Of a DNA stretch of 53,095 nt, positions 38,629 through 50,009 are shown piece after piece. Position numbers and translations under genes: made by a program. This DNA comes from Vitrella brassicaformis (Eukaryota; Sar; Vitrellaceae): contig CDMY01000550.1 in assembly GCA_001179505.1 (NCBI GenBank), forward strand, positions 1 through 53,095, in the 5' to 3' direction. The notes under the pieces are model-generated. The model was not told the origin of the DNA. It searched no databases and worked only from the letters and a program-made list of their open reading frames with translations. How positions within the stretch are numbered: the stretch's first letter is position 1; each line of letters starts with the position of its first letter.

Positions 38629-39688
38629 AGCATGAGGATCGAAGGCAGACGGTCTGCCCTCACTGCAAGGAAGGGAGGAAGGCGTGTTGCTTATATATGG
38701 CGCTCGTAAAGATTTTTGCAATGACGAGCTTTATAATTTTTCGCCACCACCCATCCATACACACCCACTCACTCACTCACTGACTCAGCGATGCACATGA
38801 ATGACTAAGGCAGGCATCAACACGCGCCGGTACTGATAGAGGGAGGGAGAAGGGTCCCACATGCAATGCATAATGTGTGTGTGTGCGTGTGTGTTGTGGC
38901 TGGGCTGAGACGATGGATGGATGGATGGATCCACACACCACTGACCTCCCTCCTACACGAGAGTGCCCGTAGTGAGTGAATGTGGATGAGTGATGGACTG
39001 GATGGTGGCGACCGCAGCATTTTTCCCTGCCTGCCTGCCTGGATGCCTGGATGCCTGGATGCTTGCGCGAGGGAATGGCAACCTGCGCTGACTGACAGGG
39101 ACATACAGACATATACACACCGACACCCATACATACGAACGTACAAGAGTTTTATGTGCGTGGCATGGTTGGGAAGCGATATGATTGGTTTGGGAGAGAG
39201 GAAGGGAGGGAGAGAGGGAGGGGGAGCTGAGCCGATGGATCGAGGGGGTCTTTCAAGGCATCAAGACACTCTGGGCGGGTGGTTGGGTGAGGTGGTAAGG
39301 TGAGTGCTACGTACCTGCATGTACTGTAAGCTGAGCTGTCGTGTGCCTGCCTGCCTGCCTGCGTAGACCATCTATATTTATGTTGCTGCTGGGGCGGATA
39401 GGATGTATGCGTCCATGTACCTCATTACCTTACCTTACCTTACACGCGCGCTTTATCTAGTGAGTGAGTGAGTGGTGAGTCCATGTGGGTGGGATGCATT
39501 CATTCATGTGACCGACCGTGAGTGGGCCAGAGAGAGCCGCCACAGGCTCATCCTTGCCTGCCTGCCTGCCTGCCTGCCTCCTCCTTCGCGTCAAGACATT
39601 GCCTTCCATGAGGCCTAAAGAATAAAGGAAGACATTACAGCAGTGTACATTCTCACACGCAAGTAAACCAGTGCAGGAAAGGTCGCTC
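38629..39688. other. Convergent intergenic region rich in simple repeats
   Basis: About 1.06 kb without a gene. It contains GGAT (about 38915-38932), CCTG (39025-39060 and 39555-39578), CCTTA (about 39425-39445) and GTGA tracts. It probably includes both 3' UTRs. Confidence 0.6.
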
Positions 39689-40917
39689 TCAAACTCTCCG
39701 CGTCCTATTGCTCACATGCACACGCACCGGCTCACGCAGCCCGCACACCCACCCCCTCACTAGCGGCACACGCCCACCCGTCTCATACACCCACTCTCTG
39801 CACTCAGCCGGCTTCGCCGGCTCCCTGTACACGTTGTCTTCGTCAAGGCACACCGTCCTGTTGTTCCACCTCTGCCGCACGCAGTTGAAAAAGCCATACA
39901 GAGCACCGCACCGGACGGCTCGCGCGGTGACGACACTCTCTGCGCCGTCATCTAGGTGTTCGTGTGAGACGTTGACGGCCCGGCAGGACTCGCAGATGGG
40001 GGGGCAGGGGAAGCAGCTCAGCGGGTGAAGGTGCAGCATCAAGCCGACCACATCAAGGGTGTACGCGGCAGCCAATCCGCCCTGACGCATCGCGTGGCGC
40101 GACAGCTGCAGCACACAAAGCATCAAGAGAATCAACACGACCCAGTTGTCTTTCTTCTGTCGCTGTGGCCGACGCACCTTTCCGAGCCAATGGGAGTGGT
40201 TGGCGTGTCTCGGTCCTTGGTGCACCCATTCCGGCGGGGTGAATGGGTGGTGCCGCACAGCGAAGAACCTCCTCTTGCACTGGAAACACACAGCCGCCCC
40301 GTCCATCCCAACATCCTCACACCGGTGGCAACCTGACCAACCACACACACACACGTGTATACCATTGACCAGCACATTACCGCTCCCTCCCTCCCTCCCT
40401 CACCAGTCGGACATCGGTCCCACTGCTCTGCGGTGAAGTTGAAGAACTGCCCAGCCCGAGGGCCGGGACACGGCGGCACGTGGCGCATCCTCCTCGACCG
40501 GCGAAGGGAAGGCCCCGGGGAAGGATGAGCAGACACGTCAGAGTCAGAGGCATGATCTTCTCTCTCGGTCTCGTTCGAACACAGCGGGGCCTCCGCTGTT
40601 TCAATCGCCTCCTCAGTCAGACCCATTGCGGCAGGCGCCTCGTCGGGAAACAGTGATCCATCCCTGAGCTCCTCAGCATCAGTCCACTCGTCCCCCGATT
40701 CAACGCCAGCTGCATTGTCGTCGTCATCGGCAGCTGCATTCTCAGGCATCCCAACGTGGTCGTCGCCGTCATGCTCATGGTCATGGGCATCTTCATTTCC
40801 GACAGGGATTCGCGCTGCTGACGACATCAAAGCGAAGAAGATGAGGCCGATGAACCAAAGGCGCCGCAGATCCATCAGCAACCACGACCCTAAAGCAACC
40901 ACTAGACAGACGGCCAT
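39689..40917 (-). CDS. Cys-rich single-gene membrane protein, unknown family
   Basis: Two exons join in phase: 40404-40917 and 39689-40332, giving 385 residues. The N-terminus MAVCLVVALGSWLLMDLRRL plus the following hydrophobic stretch looks like a signal anchor. An acidic His/Asp-rich segment follows (HDHEHDGDDHVGM). Near residue 170 paired cysteines (CPTGCHRC ... CFQCKRRF) suggest a zinc ribbon. A second membrane helix (WVVLILLMLCVLQL) is followed by another Cys cluster (CFPCPPICESC) and a Cys-spaced C-terminal domain. I do not recognise the family. The gene diverges from ankyrin gene B; an in-frame ATG farther upstream lies in the duplicated ankyrin promoter and was not chosen. Confidence 0.6.
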
Positions 40918-41270
40918 AATCGAGATGTCTGGGGATTCATCGGGTGCAGCACCACCGCGATCTCGGATCAGTTGCGAGCTCAGATGGATTTTTGAGGATT
41001 TTTCCCTTTGTGAGCTGCCCGACGAGCCCGGGACGCATCGTGTTGGTCTGCCCGGCATCACCCGGCAGCCCCCTTCGACCCATCGCCTCTCCCCCTTGCC
41101 GACGGGTCGGAGTGATTGAGCGTCAGACGCCATCCAATAGAAGCCATCTATCGGCTCATAGCGGGTGGGCAAACACACACACAATGCAGCACCTAGCTGC
41201 ACCAGCAGCATGCCCATCTCTTCTCTCTCTGTCTGTGAGGTGAATGCAGCTGTTGCTGTGTTTCTGAGTC
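40918..41270. promoter_or_regulatory. Divergent intergenic region upstream of ankyrin gene B
   Basis: Of these 353 bp, the part from about 41072 is homologous to the region upstream of ankyrin gene A. The duplication therefore carried the presumed promoter. The remainder is unique. Confidence 0.4.
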
Positions 41271-43554
41271 ATGTCTGAGTCTTACGGCATCGGCATGGCC
41301 TCTGCTGCCTCGGCGGACGATGCCGACGGCGATGCAGGTACACACACACGGCATCCCGCCACATGCGTTCATGTGGTTGTCGTTGTGCGTTTCATTGTGT
41401 CTGCAGGCGACGTAGACCAGGAGGGGCGTGGCGGCGGCGGACCAGCAGAGGACGACAATCGCAATGGAATCGACGGCGGTGAGTGAGAAGCATGCCACAC
41501 AGACCAGCCAACACACCACCAGCACCGTGACCATGTAGCAATGCACGTGTGTTTGCTCAGACCACCACCACCACCACCAGCAGCAGCAGGAGGAGCACGA
41601 CGGCGGGATGGCCATTGAGGAGGGAGGTTCGCATGCTGGAGCTGGTGGCGAATCGGTGAGGCACTCATTCACCCAAACAGAGCGAGTCTATCCGATGCGA
41701 GTCGTTGTGATGTCCGTAACCTTTTCCTTTCCTTTGCCCTTTGTGGTGTCAGGATGGTATCATGCAGGAGGCTGGGGATGGTGAGGGCGACGACATGGAT
41801 GAGGCCGACATTTACGCGTCAGATGCCAACAGGGACATATCCGACGACGGCTATGAGGAGGACGGTACGCCAGCAGACAGACAGACAGACAGGCAGACAG
41901 ACAGACAGACAAAGAGAGGGCAATGCCCGCTCACATTCACTCTGCCTGTCGTGTGGTGTGGTGGCTGTGTGCTGCAGGGGTGAGTGTCGAGGTCGTGGCG
42001 GGCACCCCCGCTGCTGTACCTGAGGGCTGTCTGCGCGCGACTGACATCGAGGCCCGATTCCCTTACAACACCACCGACGCAACCAAGGAGCTGACCCGGT
42101 GCATCATCGGCCGCACCATCACAAGCCAGCAGCAAGCCGCCGACCTCATCGAACAGGGCGCCGATCTCCGAAGCTGCGGGAGAAGGGCGACAAGATGTCT
42201 GGCATCACCTACCCGCTGCTGAGTCTCGCCATCCAGGACAAGACCGACTGTTGCGTCCTGCCCATCGAGGTGATGAGCGATGATGGCTGCCGTTCCGTCA
42301 TCCTGCCGCAGTGGTCCTCTGAGGGCATCATTGCCGCACTCATCGACGGAGGCGCTGACATCAACGCGACAGGCAGCGACCTCTATGACCTCGACAATTA
42401 TCGTGACGACGAGGACGCCAGTCCCATCCGAGTGGCCATCGCATCCGGCAACGAGACGGCATTCAACTTGCTGGTGGACGACATCGACCTTCGCGGAGCA
42501 ATGGTGATGTAGCTGCCCCGTCCGCTGCGTGACCCTCCTCCCGCGTATGTGCAGCTGCTCATGTCCATGTATGAGCGCCTCATCGACCGAGACCCCACCC
42601 TCGCCGCCGAACGGGCCCCCGGTTGCAAGCTGGTGCACAACGCAGCCCGCAACGCGCAGGACCACTATCCCCAGCCCTTCATCGACAGCTACCTGGACCT
42701 CATCACAGCGAACGGCGCCGACATGACGGCAGCCTACAGCATTAAATGGACGCCAGCGCACTACGCGGCAGCGTATGGCTCTCCCCAGGTGGCCGACTAC
42801 CTTTGCCGCAAGCTGCCCGCTGGCCAGATCGACGGACAGGACGGTCTCGGCGACATGCCCCTCGCCATAGCTGCCGAGGAGCGCCTCGGGGCCCAGGATG
42901 AGGACGACGCCAGGGTTGACAACCTCAAGCGGATCATCCGTTCGCTGCTTCGGGCGGGGGCCGACATCAATCTTATCGCCACAGACACAGAGGAGCGTCG
43001 CCGTCGCCGCCAGCTGGTGCTGGAGGAGTACGTGACGGTGCTGAATAAGCTGCGGGACAACGTCATGGCGGCCGTCAACGCGGCCCTCACCCACCACCGC
43101 TCCCTCGCGGCCCTCCTGACCCCCCGGCTGGCCGTCGGCCCGCAGGAGGCCGCCATCTTCGGCTGGCGCATCGCATCATACCTCTTCGACATGGATGCCG
43201 CCCAGGAGGCCATCAGTGAGGCCATTGGCGTGCGGCACAGCGACATGGCCCGGCGTGTGTGTGCGGCAGCGAAGCACTTGGTCCTTTCGGCGGTGTACCA
43301 GGCCAGCAGCAACAGGGAGGTGGTCGGCGGGACGGTGCATCAGCAGCAGCAGCAGCAGCAGCAGGGCGATGAGGATGAGAATGAGCCGGGAGCGAAACGC
43401 GCCAAGGTGTCCGTGCCGCCCCTGCAGTGCTTCGCCACCGATGCGGGTCAGGATGGCGGGCAGCATCGGCTGCTGGGTCTGCGTGAGGTGGTGCACAAGG
43501 CCCGGCTGGACGAGGTGGCCAAGTATGGCCTACAGGGGGTGGAGAAGGGCTTCA
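41072..43554. repeat. Right arm of the long inverted duplication
   Basis: Reverse-complement match to bases 1-2556. The right boundary given here only reflects the window start on the left side; the homologous gene continues to 43907 and perhaps beyond. Confidence 0.9.
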
Positions 43555-43907
43555 ACGACCACATAGTTAACGACTGCGACTTCGAGTGGGGCCGGCTCGG
43601 TCACATCGACAGCAGCGGGGCCATTGTGTCCCTCGCTGAGTCATTCCAGCCGCACGCAGCACCGGTGGCGGGGGCGGGGGCCGATGGTGGTGGGAGTGAG
43701 GCGTCTCAGGAGGGCGATGACGGCCGCAATGGTGGCGAGGCGTCAGAGGGACAGATCGGCGGCGGCGGCGACATGCAGGATGGCGACGGCCAGGCACCGG
43801 AGGAGTACGACAATGACGGCGACCAGGACACCCGCAGACGCACGGGACCCCAGCCAGGAGACCCGGACGACCCGTTTGCACGTCCGTATTGGTGGCTGAC
43901 TGAGTGA
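41271..43907 (+). pseudogene. Ankyrin-repeat protein B, decayed copy of A
   Basis: Exons corresponding to copy A are 41271-41337, 41407-41478, 41561-41655, 41753-41864 and 41978-43907. Relative to A, exon 5 has lost 10 bp near 42166 (after the GAD of IEQGAD), so the frame that carries the upstream exons meets a stop at 42220. Downstream, the ankyrin frame resumes but meets TAG at 42510-42512 where A has AAG. After this, 452 codons are open to 43907, with ankyrin-like segments (WTPAHYAAAYGSPQVADYL), a polyglutamine run and a Gly/Asp-rich tail. A 51-nt in-frame GT-AG interval (42504-42554) could remove the stop, but I found no splice that repairs the 10-bp loss. Most likely a pseudogene or a shortened gene starting within exon 5. 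Confidence 0.65.
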
Positions 43908-44034
43908 GAGAGGGAGGGGCCAGCCTGTGTGTTGGTGCCTTAGGTAGGTAGGCAGCTTGCCTGCTGGTGGAAGGGGACGGGCTCATCTGACGAGTCTGTC
44001 TGGACGATGACTGACGAGCGACAATGTGCACGGC

Positions 44035-44067
<33 letters not shown>

Positions 44068-44397
44068 TTTGTTTGGATGCGTGGTGACTTCCTTCTCATC
44101 GACTCAACCCTTCACGAGTTTCTTCATTGGCGTACTGTGGTTTGCACAAACGTCAACGAGTCGAACCTAGATATTTCACATCACAAATGACCGCCACAGT
44201 GTCGCGTCGAGGGACAAATAGCCACGGACATGCACACAAATGCACACCAGCCACCACACACGAGCGGTCCATCTCTCACATACGATTAAGGCGGCACCGA
44301 CCTCGGTCGCAACTAAGAACACGCAAACACATCGATAAAGCGTCAGATGGCTGGATAAGTCACAACCAACCACACCATTTTCAGACCCATCCCACAC
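43908..44397. other. Convergent intergenic region, no gene seen
   Basis: This 490 bp stretch lies between convergent gene ends, with a CT then GT repeat at about 44037-44068. No supported gene. Confidence 0.6.
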
Positions 44398-47262
44398 TCA
44401 GCCACCCATTCGATCACCGATAGGGCCCCCCTCGCCATCCGCTGTCCCCGCACCCCCCTGCCGCTCCTCCTCGTATATCAGCCGGGCCCCCAGCAACGCC
44501 TCCAGAGGCCACCCGTCCTGCATCCGCAGCCGCCGGGCAAGCGACGGCACACTGGGGGCCTCCCCCGTCTGAGTGCGCGTTGATGGAGCCGAGTCTTCCA
44601 GCGGCCGGCTGCCGGCAGGTGATTCCACGCTGAGGGCCTCCTGCTGCTCTGTGCCGGGAGGCTTGTCTTGTCCCCCCTTGGCTGTCGGCCGCTTCTTCTT
44701 TCTCCGACGTGTCTTGGCCTTGGTAATGTTGGTCGCCTCTTCGTCAGGCATAATCCGGCCAGCAGGGCCTTCATCGTGGGCAGAGAGCGATGGCTGGATC
44801 TCAGAGGGGGCCGTCAGACCCACAGCAGCAGCTTGAGCGAGGCCTCTGCGGTAGGGCTGCCGTAATGCAGGGCCACCACCAGCGGCGACATCGGCCGGTG
44901 AGGGCAACGGACAGACAGTCTGCTCCTGGCCCCTCTGGCCGGCCACCGCCGCTGTCCTGGACTTCTTGTCTTTTCTTATCTGCTGTTTCTCCGGGATGTC
45001 GGCTGCACTGCTGCTCTCCTGTGGCTGCTGCTGACTCGACTGGCCTGCTGTTGCCGACTCGGCTGGCAAGATGCCGCTCAAGAGACCGACAGCCCTTTGT
45101 TGAATCTCGGAACGGTTCGCCCACATCCGGATGGAGAGAAGCTTCAGGTAGTCGCCGGCAAGCCAGGTGGCCGTGCTTCTGAGCAGCCACATGCCGTTGG
45201 GCGGTGAGATGAACAGAAGGGAGCATGGGTATCCCAGGTTGAGAGAGTGGATGGTGGGGCCTTGAGCAACGGTCATCACGATGTCGCAGCAGACGGTGAC
45301 CAGGAGGGCCGGCCGCAGCAGTCCGCACCATAGCAGAGGGAAGCCGACAGCGAGGTCAATGACACGGACGATGGCATGCCCCAACATGAGTGTTAAAACT
45401 CCAACCCACTTCGGCAGAGACCTGCCGTCGCCAAGCTTCCTCTGCTCCCTTGTCCGACGCACAGCATAGTTGTAGAACTCTGCCCACATCGTCCACAGCC
45501 CATAAGCAGAGCTCGCCACCGTCAGCGCACCGAGCGCCGTCACCAACAGCTTCACCAGATAGCAGCAGCCACCCACCATGCCGGCAAGACGGTGACAAAG
45601 GTATTGCGGCATCAGTCGCAGCAGCGCCGCCTTGCGCACGGAAGGCTCACCAACAACGGCACAACAAGAAAAGGCCCAACAGCACAAACCGTGAGGCTCA
45701 GTGAGGAAAACGAGCAGCAGATGCAGGCCAAGCGAAATCCCCAGGCACACTCGGACAAAGTCAATGCCGAACTGAGTGGAGAGGATGCTCACGAGGCTCA
45801 TCAGAGCAGTGAAGAGCATGACAGCGAAGACCATCCTCGGATCCCGCCACAAACTGTGCCGTCGCTTACCATCCGCGTCGCCTTTTTCCGTCCCTTGCTC
45901 ATAGCGCAGCCAAAGTCGCCATAGCACCAAGTCCACATCGAAGTGGAAGAAGAGGGAGACAATAACGAGGACAATCAGCCCCGACAAAGCCCAAACAATC
46001 AGCCGATAGGTCGACCTGTAGCAGGCGTCGGCGATAAGGGTCGAGCAGAGGAATGCCAGCAGGACAATATACTGCAGCATCCTCAGCACGACAAGACCAT
46101 AGGCCATCCCCGCCTTCAGCACGTATGTGCGCCCCCAGGGCACCTTGACAGCTTCTGGCACCTTGATAGCCTCCTCTCCCATGTAGGTGCTGCCAACGAG
46201 AGAGAAGCCAGCCAAAAGGGCGGCGCCGAGAGCCAGAGTGAGTAGAAGGAGCCACAGAATGCCCAACCACCACATAAGCTGCCCCATCCAGCCCCTCGCG
46301 CCTCCCTCAACCTTAGCCGACCCCTGCCCCGCCGTCACCACTGGCACTTTGACCCAAGCTGGGGTCCGATCCCTCGGCCGCGTCTGCCAAAACACATGAA
46401 CGAACGCATTAGCACGTTCACCGTCAGATCGATGCATGTGTGTGCGTGTGTGTGGATGATTCTCACCTGTGAGATCGCCGGTCGTTGAGGCGCTCGGGAA
46501 GGTCACATATTGTGTGCTCGGCCACCGTAGCCACGGCCGTGTGTGGGGCTGGTCAGGGAAGGGAGACTCCCGACGCCGACATGTGGCCGCCGCGAGAAAA
46601 TGCTTGACGCCTGTGTCGGTGTCATTCAGCCACGAGGCCATTTGGATGGGTGTGAGGGCCAACTGGAGATAGCAAGAGCGGCACACGGCCAGCAGGTGGG
46701 CCAGAGTCTCGACGCTGTCCTCATCATCCTCATCACAGCCATCTGCTGCCCCCGACCCGATGCCGTCAGCAGTGAAGACGGTCCCGTTGAACATGACGCT
46801 GCCCGAGGTCGGCTGCAGGTAGAGATGGAAGCAGTGGCCAAACGACCCAGCCCTCTCGTCCAACACACACAGGATAACCGCCTCATAGCCGTCGGGCACG
46901 GCGGGCCGCCTCTCCAGCTTGTCCTTGGCCGTCGTCTGCTGCCGAGAGAGCCGACATGCCTTCCTCACGTCGACACGCAGAGTGAATGGGTCGTATCTCT
47001 CGTCGCGAGAGGCCGTCCCGGTGGCATTCAGGTCGACAGATCTGCCCGACTGGCGGCCGAGGAAGGGAATCAACGATGCGATGCTCCACCAGCCGCCCTC
47101 TGCTGTACCGCCATCAGTGGCAATGAGTCGTGAGTCGTCGAATTGCACCTGCTTGCAGGGCTCGAGAGGGCCGAGGTAGTCGTCCCAGCTGCTGATGACG
47201 GACCAGCAGACCACCGCAGCGGCAAGCAGAGGGACGCACGAGAAGAAATGCGCCTCCTTCAT
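44398..47262 (-). CDS. Large polytopic membrane protein with basic disordered tail, unknown family
   Basis: Two exons join in phase: 46467-47262 and 44398-46358, giving 918 residues. The 108-nt intron has a strong donor (CAG|GTGAGA) and contains TG/CA repeats. The N-terminus (MKEAHFFSCVPLLAAAVVCW) is a signal peptide or anchor, followed by a luminal region of about 250 residues. Then come many hydrophobic helices (for example WWLGILWLLLLTLALGAALL; LIVWALSGLIVLVIVSLFF; CLGISLGLHLLLVFL). The last 250 residues are disordered, with a basic patch (KAKTRRRKKKRP). The layout resembles the RING ligase gene at 25793, but no RING is present. The frame also reads through the intron, so retention would add about 36 residues. 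No function can be assigned. Confidence 0.7.
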   Translation of the reverse strand: MKEAHFFSCVPLLAAAVVCWSVISSWDDYLGPLEPCKQVQFDDSRLIATDGGTAEGGWWSIASLIPFLGRQSGRSVDLNATGTASRDERYDPFTLRVDVRKACRLSRQQTTAKDKLERRPAVPDGYEAVILCVLDERAGSFGHCFHLYLQPTSGSVMFNGTVFTADGIGSGAADGCDEDDEDSVETLAHLLAVCRSCYLQLALTPIQMASWLNDTDTGVKHFLAAATCRRRESPFPDQPHTRPWLRWPSTQYVTFPSASTTGDLTGENHPHTRTHMHRSDGERANAFVHVFWQTRPRDRTPAWVKVPVVTAGQGSAKVEGGARGWMGQLMWWLGILWLLLLTLALGAALLAGFSLVGSTYMGEEAIKVPEAVKVPWGRTYVLKAGMAYGLVVLRMLQYIVLLAFLCSTLIADACYRSTYRLIVWALSGLIVLVIVSLFFHFDVDLVLWRLWLRYEQGTEKGDADGKRRHSLWRDPRMVFAVMLFTALMSLVSILSTQFGIDFVRVCLGISLGLHLLLVFLTEPHGLCCWAFSCCAVVGEPSVRKAALLRLMPQYLCHRLAGMVGGCCYLVKLLVTALGALTVASSAYGLWTMWAEFYNYAVRRTREQRKLGDGRSLPKWVGVLTLMLGHAIVRVIDLAVGFPLLWCGLLRPALLVTVCCDIVMTVAQGPTIHSLNLGYPCSLLFISPPNGMWLLRSTATWLAGDYLKLLSIRMWANRSEIQQRAVGLLSGILPAESATAGQSSQQQPQESSSAADIPEKQQIRKDKKSRTAAVAGQRGQEQTVCPLPSPADVAAGGGPALRQPYRRGLAQAAAVGLTAPSEIQPSLSAHDEGPAGRIMPDEEATNITKAKTRRRKKKRPTAKGGQDKPPGTEQQEALSVESPAGSRPLEDSAPSTRTQTGEAPSVPSLARRLRMQDGWPLEALLGARLIYEEERQGGAGTADGEGGPIGDRMGG

Positions 47263-47453
47263 CTCCCTTGAAGTTCATCGAAACGAGTCCTGCGAGGCAA
47301 TGGAATGTGAAAGAGATATCGAGATCTTTGTGACGAATGAGGCGTCCTGTCCATACCTGCTCTTCGCCTTCCTCCCTCCCGGCTCGTGCGAGCTTAAGCA
47401 GTGTGAGGTGAGGCGAAGAGCCTTTCCCCATTCACCAAACGACTGACCTTTGC
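47263..47453. promoter_or_regulatory. Divergent promoter region, membrane protein / transposase-derived gene
   Basis: The ATGs of the two divergent genes are 191 bp apart. No motif was recognised; inferred from spacing. Confidence 0.25.
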
Positions 47454-50009
47454 ATGGGCGGTTCTTCGTTGTTTGGCGGCCTATCCGCACCACTACCATT
47501 ACAGGTGGGCATCCTCAACACATACACAGGACACCATCTGGCCACCAAACCTGCCGCTGCTATGTCTCGCAATGGTTGGCTCTTCCTGCCTATGTGTGTG
47601 TCGCTTTCAAGAGTTATGGAGGTTCTGGCGCACCCGTATCTGGAGCCGCTCCTGCTGCTGCTGGTGGTGCTGCTGCTCCCTATCAACCCCCCACAGTACG
47701 CACACACATTGCCCCATACACGGTTGTGTTGACGGTCATCCATGTGTCTGTGTCTGGTGGCTGCACGGACCTGTGGTTGCTTGGTTGTGTGTCGATGTGC
47801 TGCAGGAGCAGACAGGAGTGTTCCAGCGGGCCGACACTGACATGCAGGTGTGGTACTGCACAGCACTCGGCACACGAAAACGATCCAGGCAGACCCATGT
47901 CATTGGCCGTGTTCTTGTTTGCTGTCTTGGTGTGTGCGCATATTCGAGGAAGTAGTAGTTCAGGCGATGCCTCCCGCAAACCTCCGCCCTACCCGCCCCA
48001 GGTGAACATCATCACATACGCTCTCCTCTCCCCCCTCCCCACCTCATCTCCATTCAATGGCGGACAAACCTCATTCACGTCGTTCTGGTGCGATGGATGT
48101 CTGCAGGGACAGGCGGGCGGTGGGGCTTCGGGCGGTTCTTCGTTGTTTGGCGGCCTATCCGCACCACTACCACAACAGGTGGGCATCCTCACACACATAC
48201 ACAGGACACCATCTGGCCACCAAACCTGCCGCTGCTATGTCTCGCAATGGTTGGCTCTTCCTGCCTATGTGGGTGTCGCTTTCAAGAGTTATGGAGGTTC
48301 TGGCGCACCCGCATCTGGAGCCGCTCCTGCTGCTGCTGGTGGTGCTGCTGCTCCCTATCTACCCCCCCAAGTACGCGCACACATTGACCCATACACGGCT
48401 GTGTGTGACGGTCATCCATGTGTCTGTGTCTGGTGGCTGCACGGACCTGTGGTTGCTTGGTTGTGTGTCGATGTGCTGCAGGAGCAGACGGGAGTGTTCC
48501 AGGGGGCCGACACTGACATGCAGGTGTGGTACTGCACAGCACTCGGCACACGAAAACGATCCAGGCAGACCCATGTCATTGGCCGTGTTCTTGTTGGCTG
48601 TCTTGGTGTGAGCAATTGGCCATACCCACGTAGGCGATTAGTTTAGAACCCCTTTTTTCCTTCCTGACGGTGTAGGCGCACACACAGGCGGATGCCATCC
48701 TAGACACTTTGCGTCAGCAGGTAAGGGAAGGGAAAGCTGTCTCGTGCATGATGTGTTTGCTGTCCGGCGTCCCAGTTGTTGCAGAGGGGAGATACCCTAC
48801 CGTTGGCGGCTTGTGAGATCAACCTCGCAGCAGGCTCTCGTCTCCCCGCCGCTGCACAACAGGATACGGGGGAAGACATTTTGCGTCAGGTGGTGACGAA
48901 AACTACCCACTGTTTTACCCTCATATGTTTGCCTACCGTGTGTTACCACTAGGGCTTGTCTGAGGTGCCCAGCGGAAGCAGGCACAGTGGTGAAGTAGAT
49001 TGCGTTGAAGAGGTGGCGTCAGCACCTGCGCCAGACAGATCTCCTCAGGTACGTACAGAAGAAGGTTTGCTGCCATGCAAATGCGTATGCTTGCGCAACC
49101 TATTCACCAGGGGCCGCCCGATGTTGCCATGGCGCCGGCTTCAGCGTCCTACGGTACCCCCATGGAAGCTGACGAGGGCGGCGGTACCGTCGTGAAGGAG
49201 GTGATGAAAAGAAGCTCACTAAGTTTATCACGGTGGTATCACTAGGTGCTCTCTTCATGCACGCGCTGAAAACAGGCTACGACCGATGCACCCGGGGCGA
49301 GGGACGACGGAGCAACCACCGGAGGGGTACATCGCAAGCAATCATGCACGCACACTCATGTCTCCTAAATGTGTCGTTTCTTAAGGCTGTGGCGTCGCAT
49401 CAGGCTGACTGTCGCACGCACAAGGACGCAGAGAAGGCCATGCAGATCGTCCGCATTGGCGACAAGACATGCGGCGTGCTCTTGGCCATCCATCCGTGCG
49501 GGCGGGTTGCTGATTTCGCCCTCCTCACTCGTCCAGAAAGCCCCACCCAGGTGTCCATGATGGTCGCCCGTTTTCGCAAGAGGCTGCTGGACCGCGGCAT
49601 TGCGGATCGGATGACCATCATCTATGACGACGCCTGCCACCTGGACGAGTGGGTGCAGCGACGGGCACGCGATGGCGAGGCCACGGAGACGGTGATGGCC
49701 TTGGCCAAGGACCTCTTCGTCATCGACCGTATGCACCTCGTCGGGCACCGCCGGGAGAAGTGCAAGACCTACCACAACATGGACAACTACCCGCACCTGG
49801 AGGGTGTCAACTCAGAGGTGCACACACAAGGCAGACTTTGCATGCAGCCCATTACAGTGTATCGCGGTCTTCAGGTGTGCGAGCAGTTTCACCCATGGTT
49901 CAATGGCTATGCGCCGCAGATGAGGTACAGCTCGGTGTCCTACTTCAGGTTTTTCATGTATCATGCCCTGCGCCATCGGAACTGGATGAAAGACATGGGC
50001 TACTGGTGA
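47454..50009 (+). CDS. Transposase-derived protein (KDZ-like DDE domain) with FG/Gly-rich N-terminus
   Basis: Phase-0 exons: 47454-47504, 47612-47695, 47806-47847, then (after an unresolved junction in 47848-48106) 48107-48178, 48287-48370, 48482-48523, 48676-48720, 48776-48889, 48953-49048, 49111-49183, 49246-49817 and 49875-50009. The N-terminal exons give GGSSLFGGLSAPLPQQ and Gly/Ala/Pro-rich repeats, loosely like FG-nucleoporin sequence. The C-terminal 230 residues have a transposase-like order: IYDDACHLDEWV (first Asp), FVIDRMHLVGHRREKC (second Asp, His), GVNSEVCEQFHPWF (Glu) and a terminal MYHALRHRNWM. This wording recalls KDZ-type and related eukaryotic transposons with DDE fold. No terminal repeats were seen, and the domain is interrupted by a 57-nt intron, so it may be domesticated or a decaying element. 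Confidence 0.5.
47456..48610. repeat. Direct duplication of about 480 bp (two copies, period about 675 bp)
   Basis: Copy 1 runs about 47456-47934 and copy 2 about 48130-48610. The copies share three exons and, nearly unchanged, the introns between them. Differences are a handful of substitutions and 1-2 bp indels. The near identity of intron sequence indicates a recent event. Confidence 0.92.

Noticed and set aside
42063-43097. Minus-strand open frame of 344 codons
   Set aside because: It is antisense to ankyrin gene B and equivalent to the rejected shadow at 419-1810.
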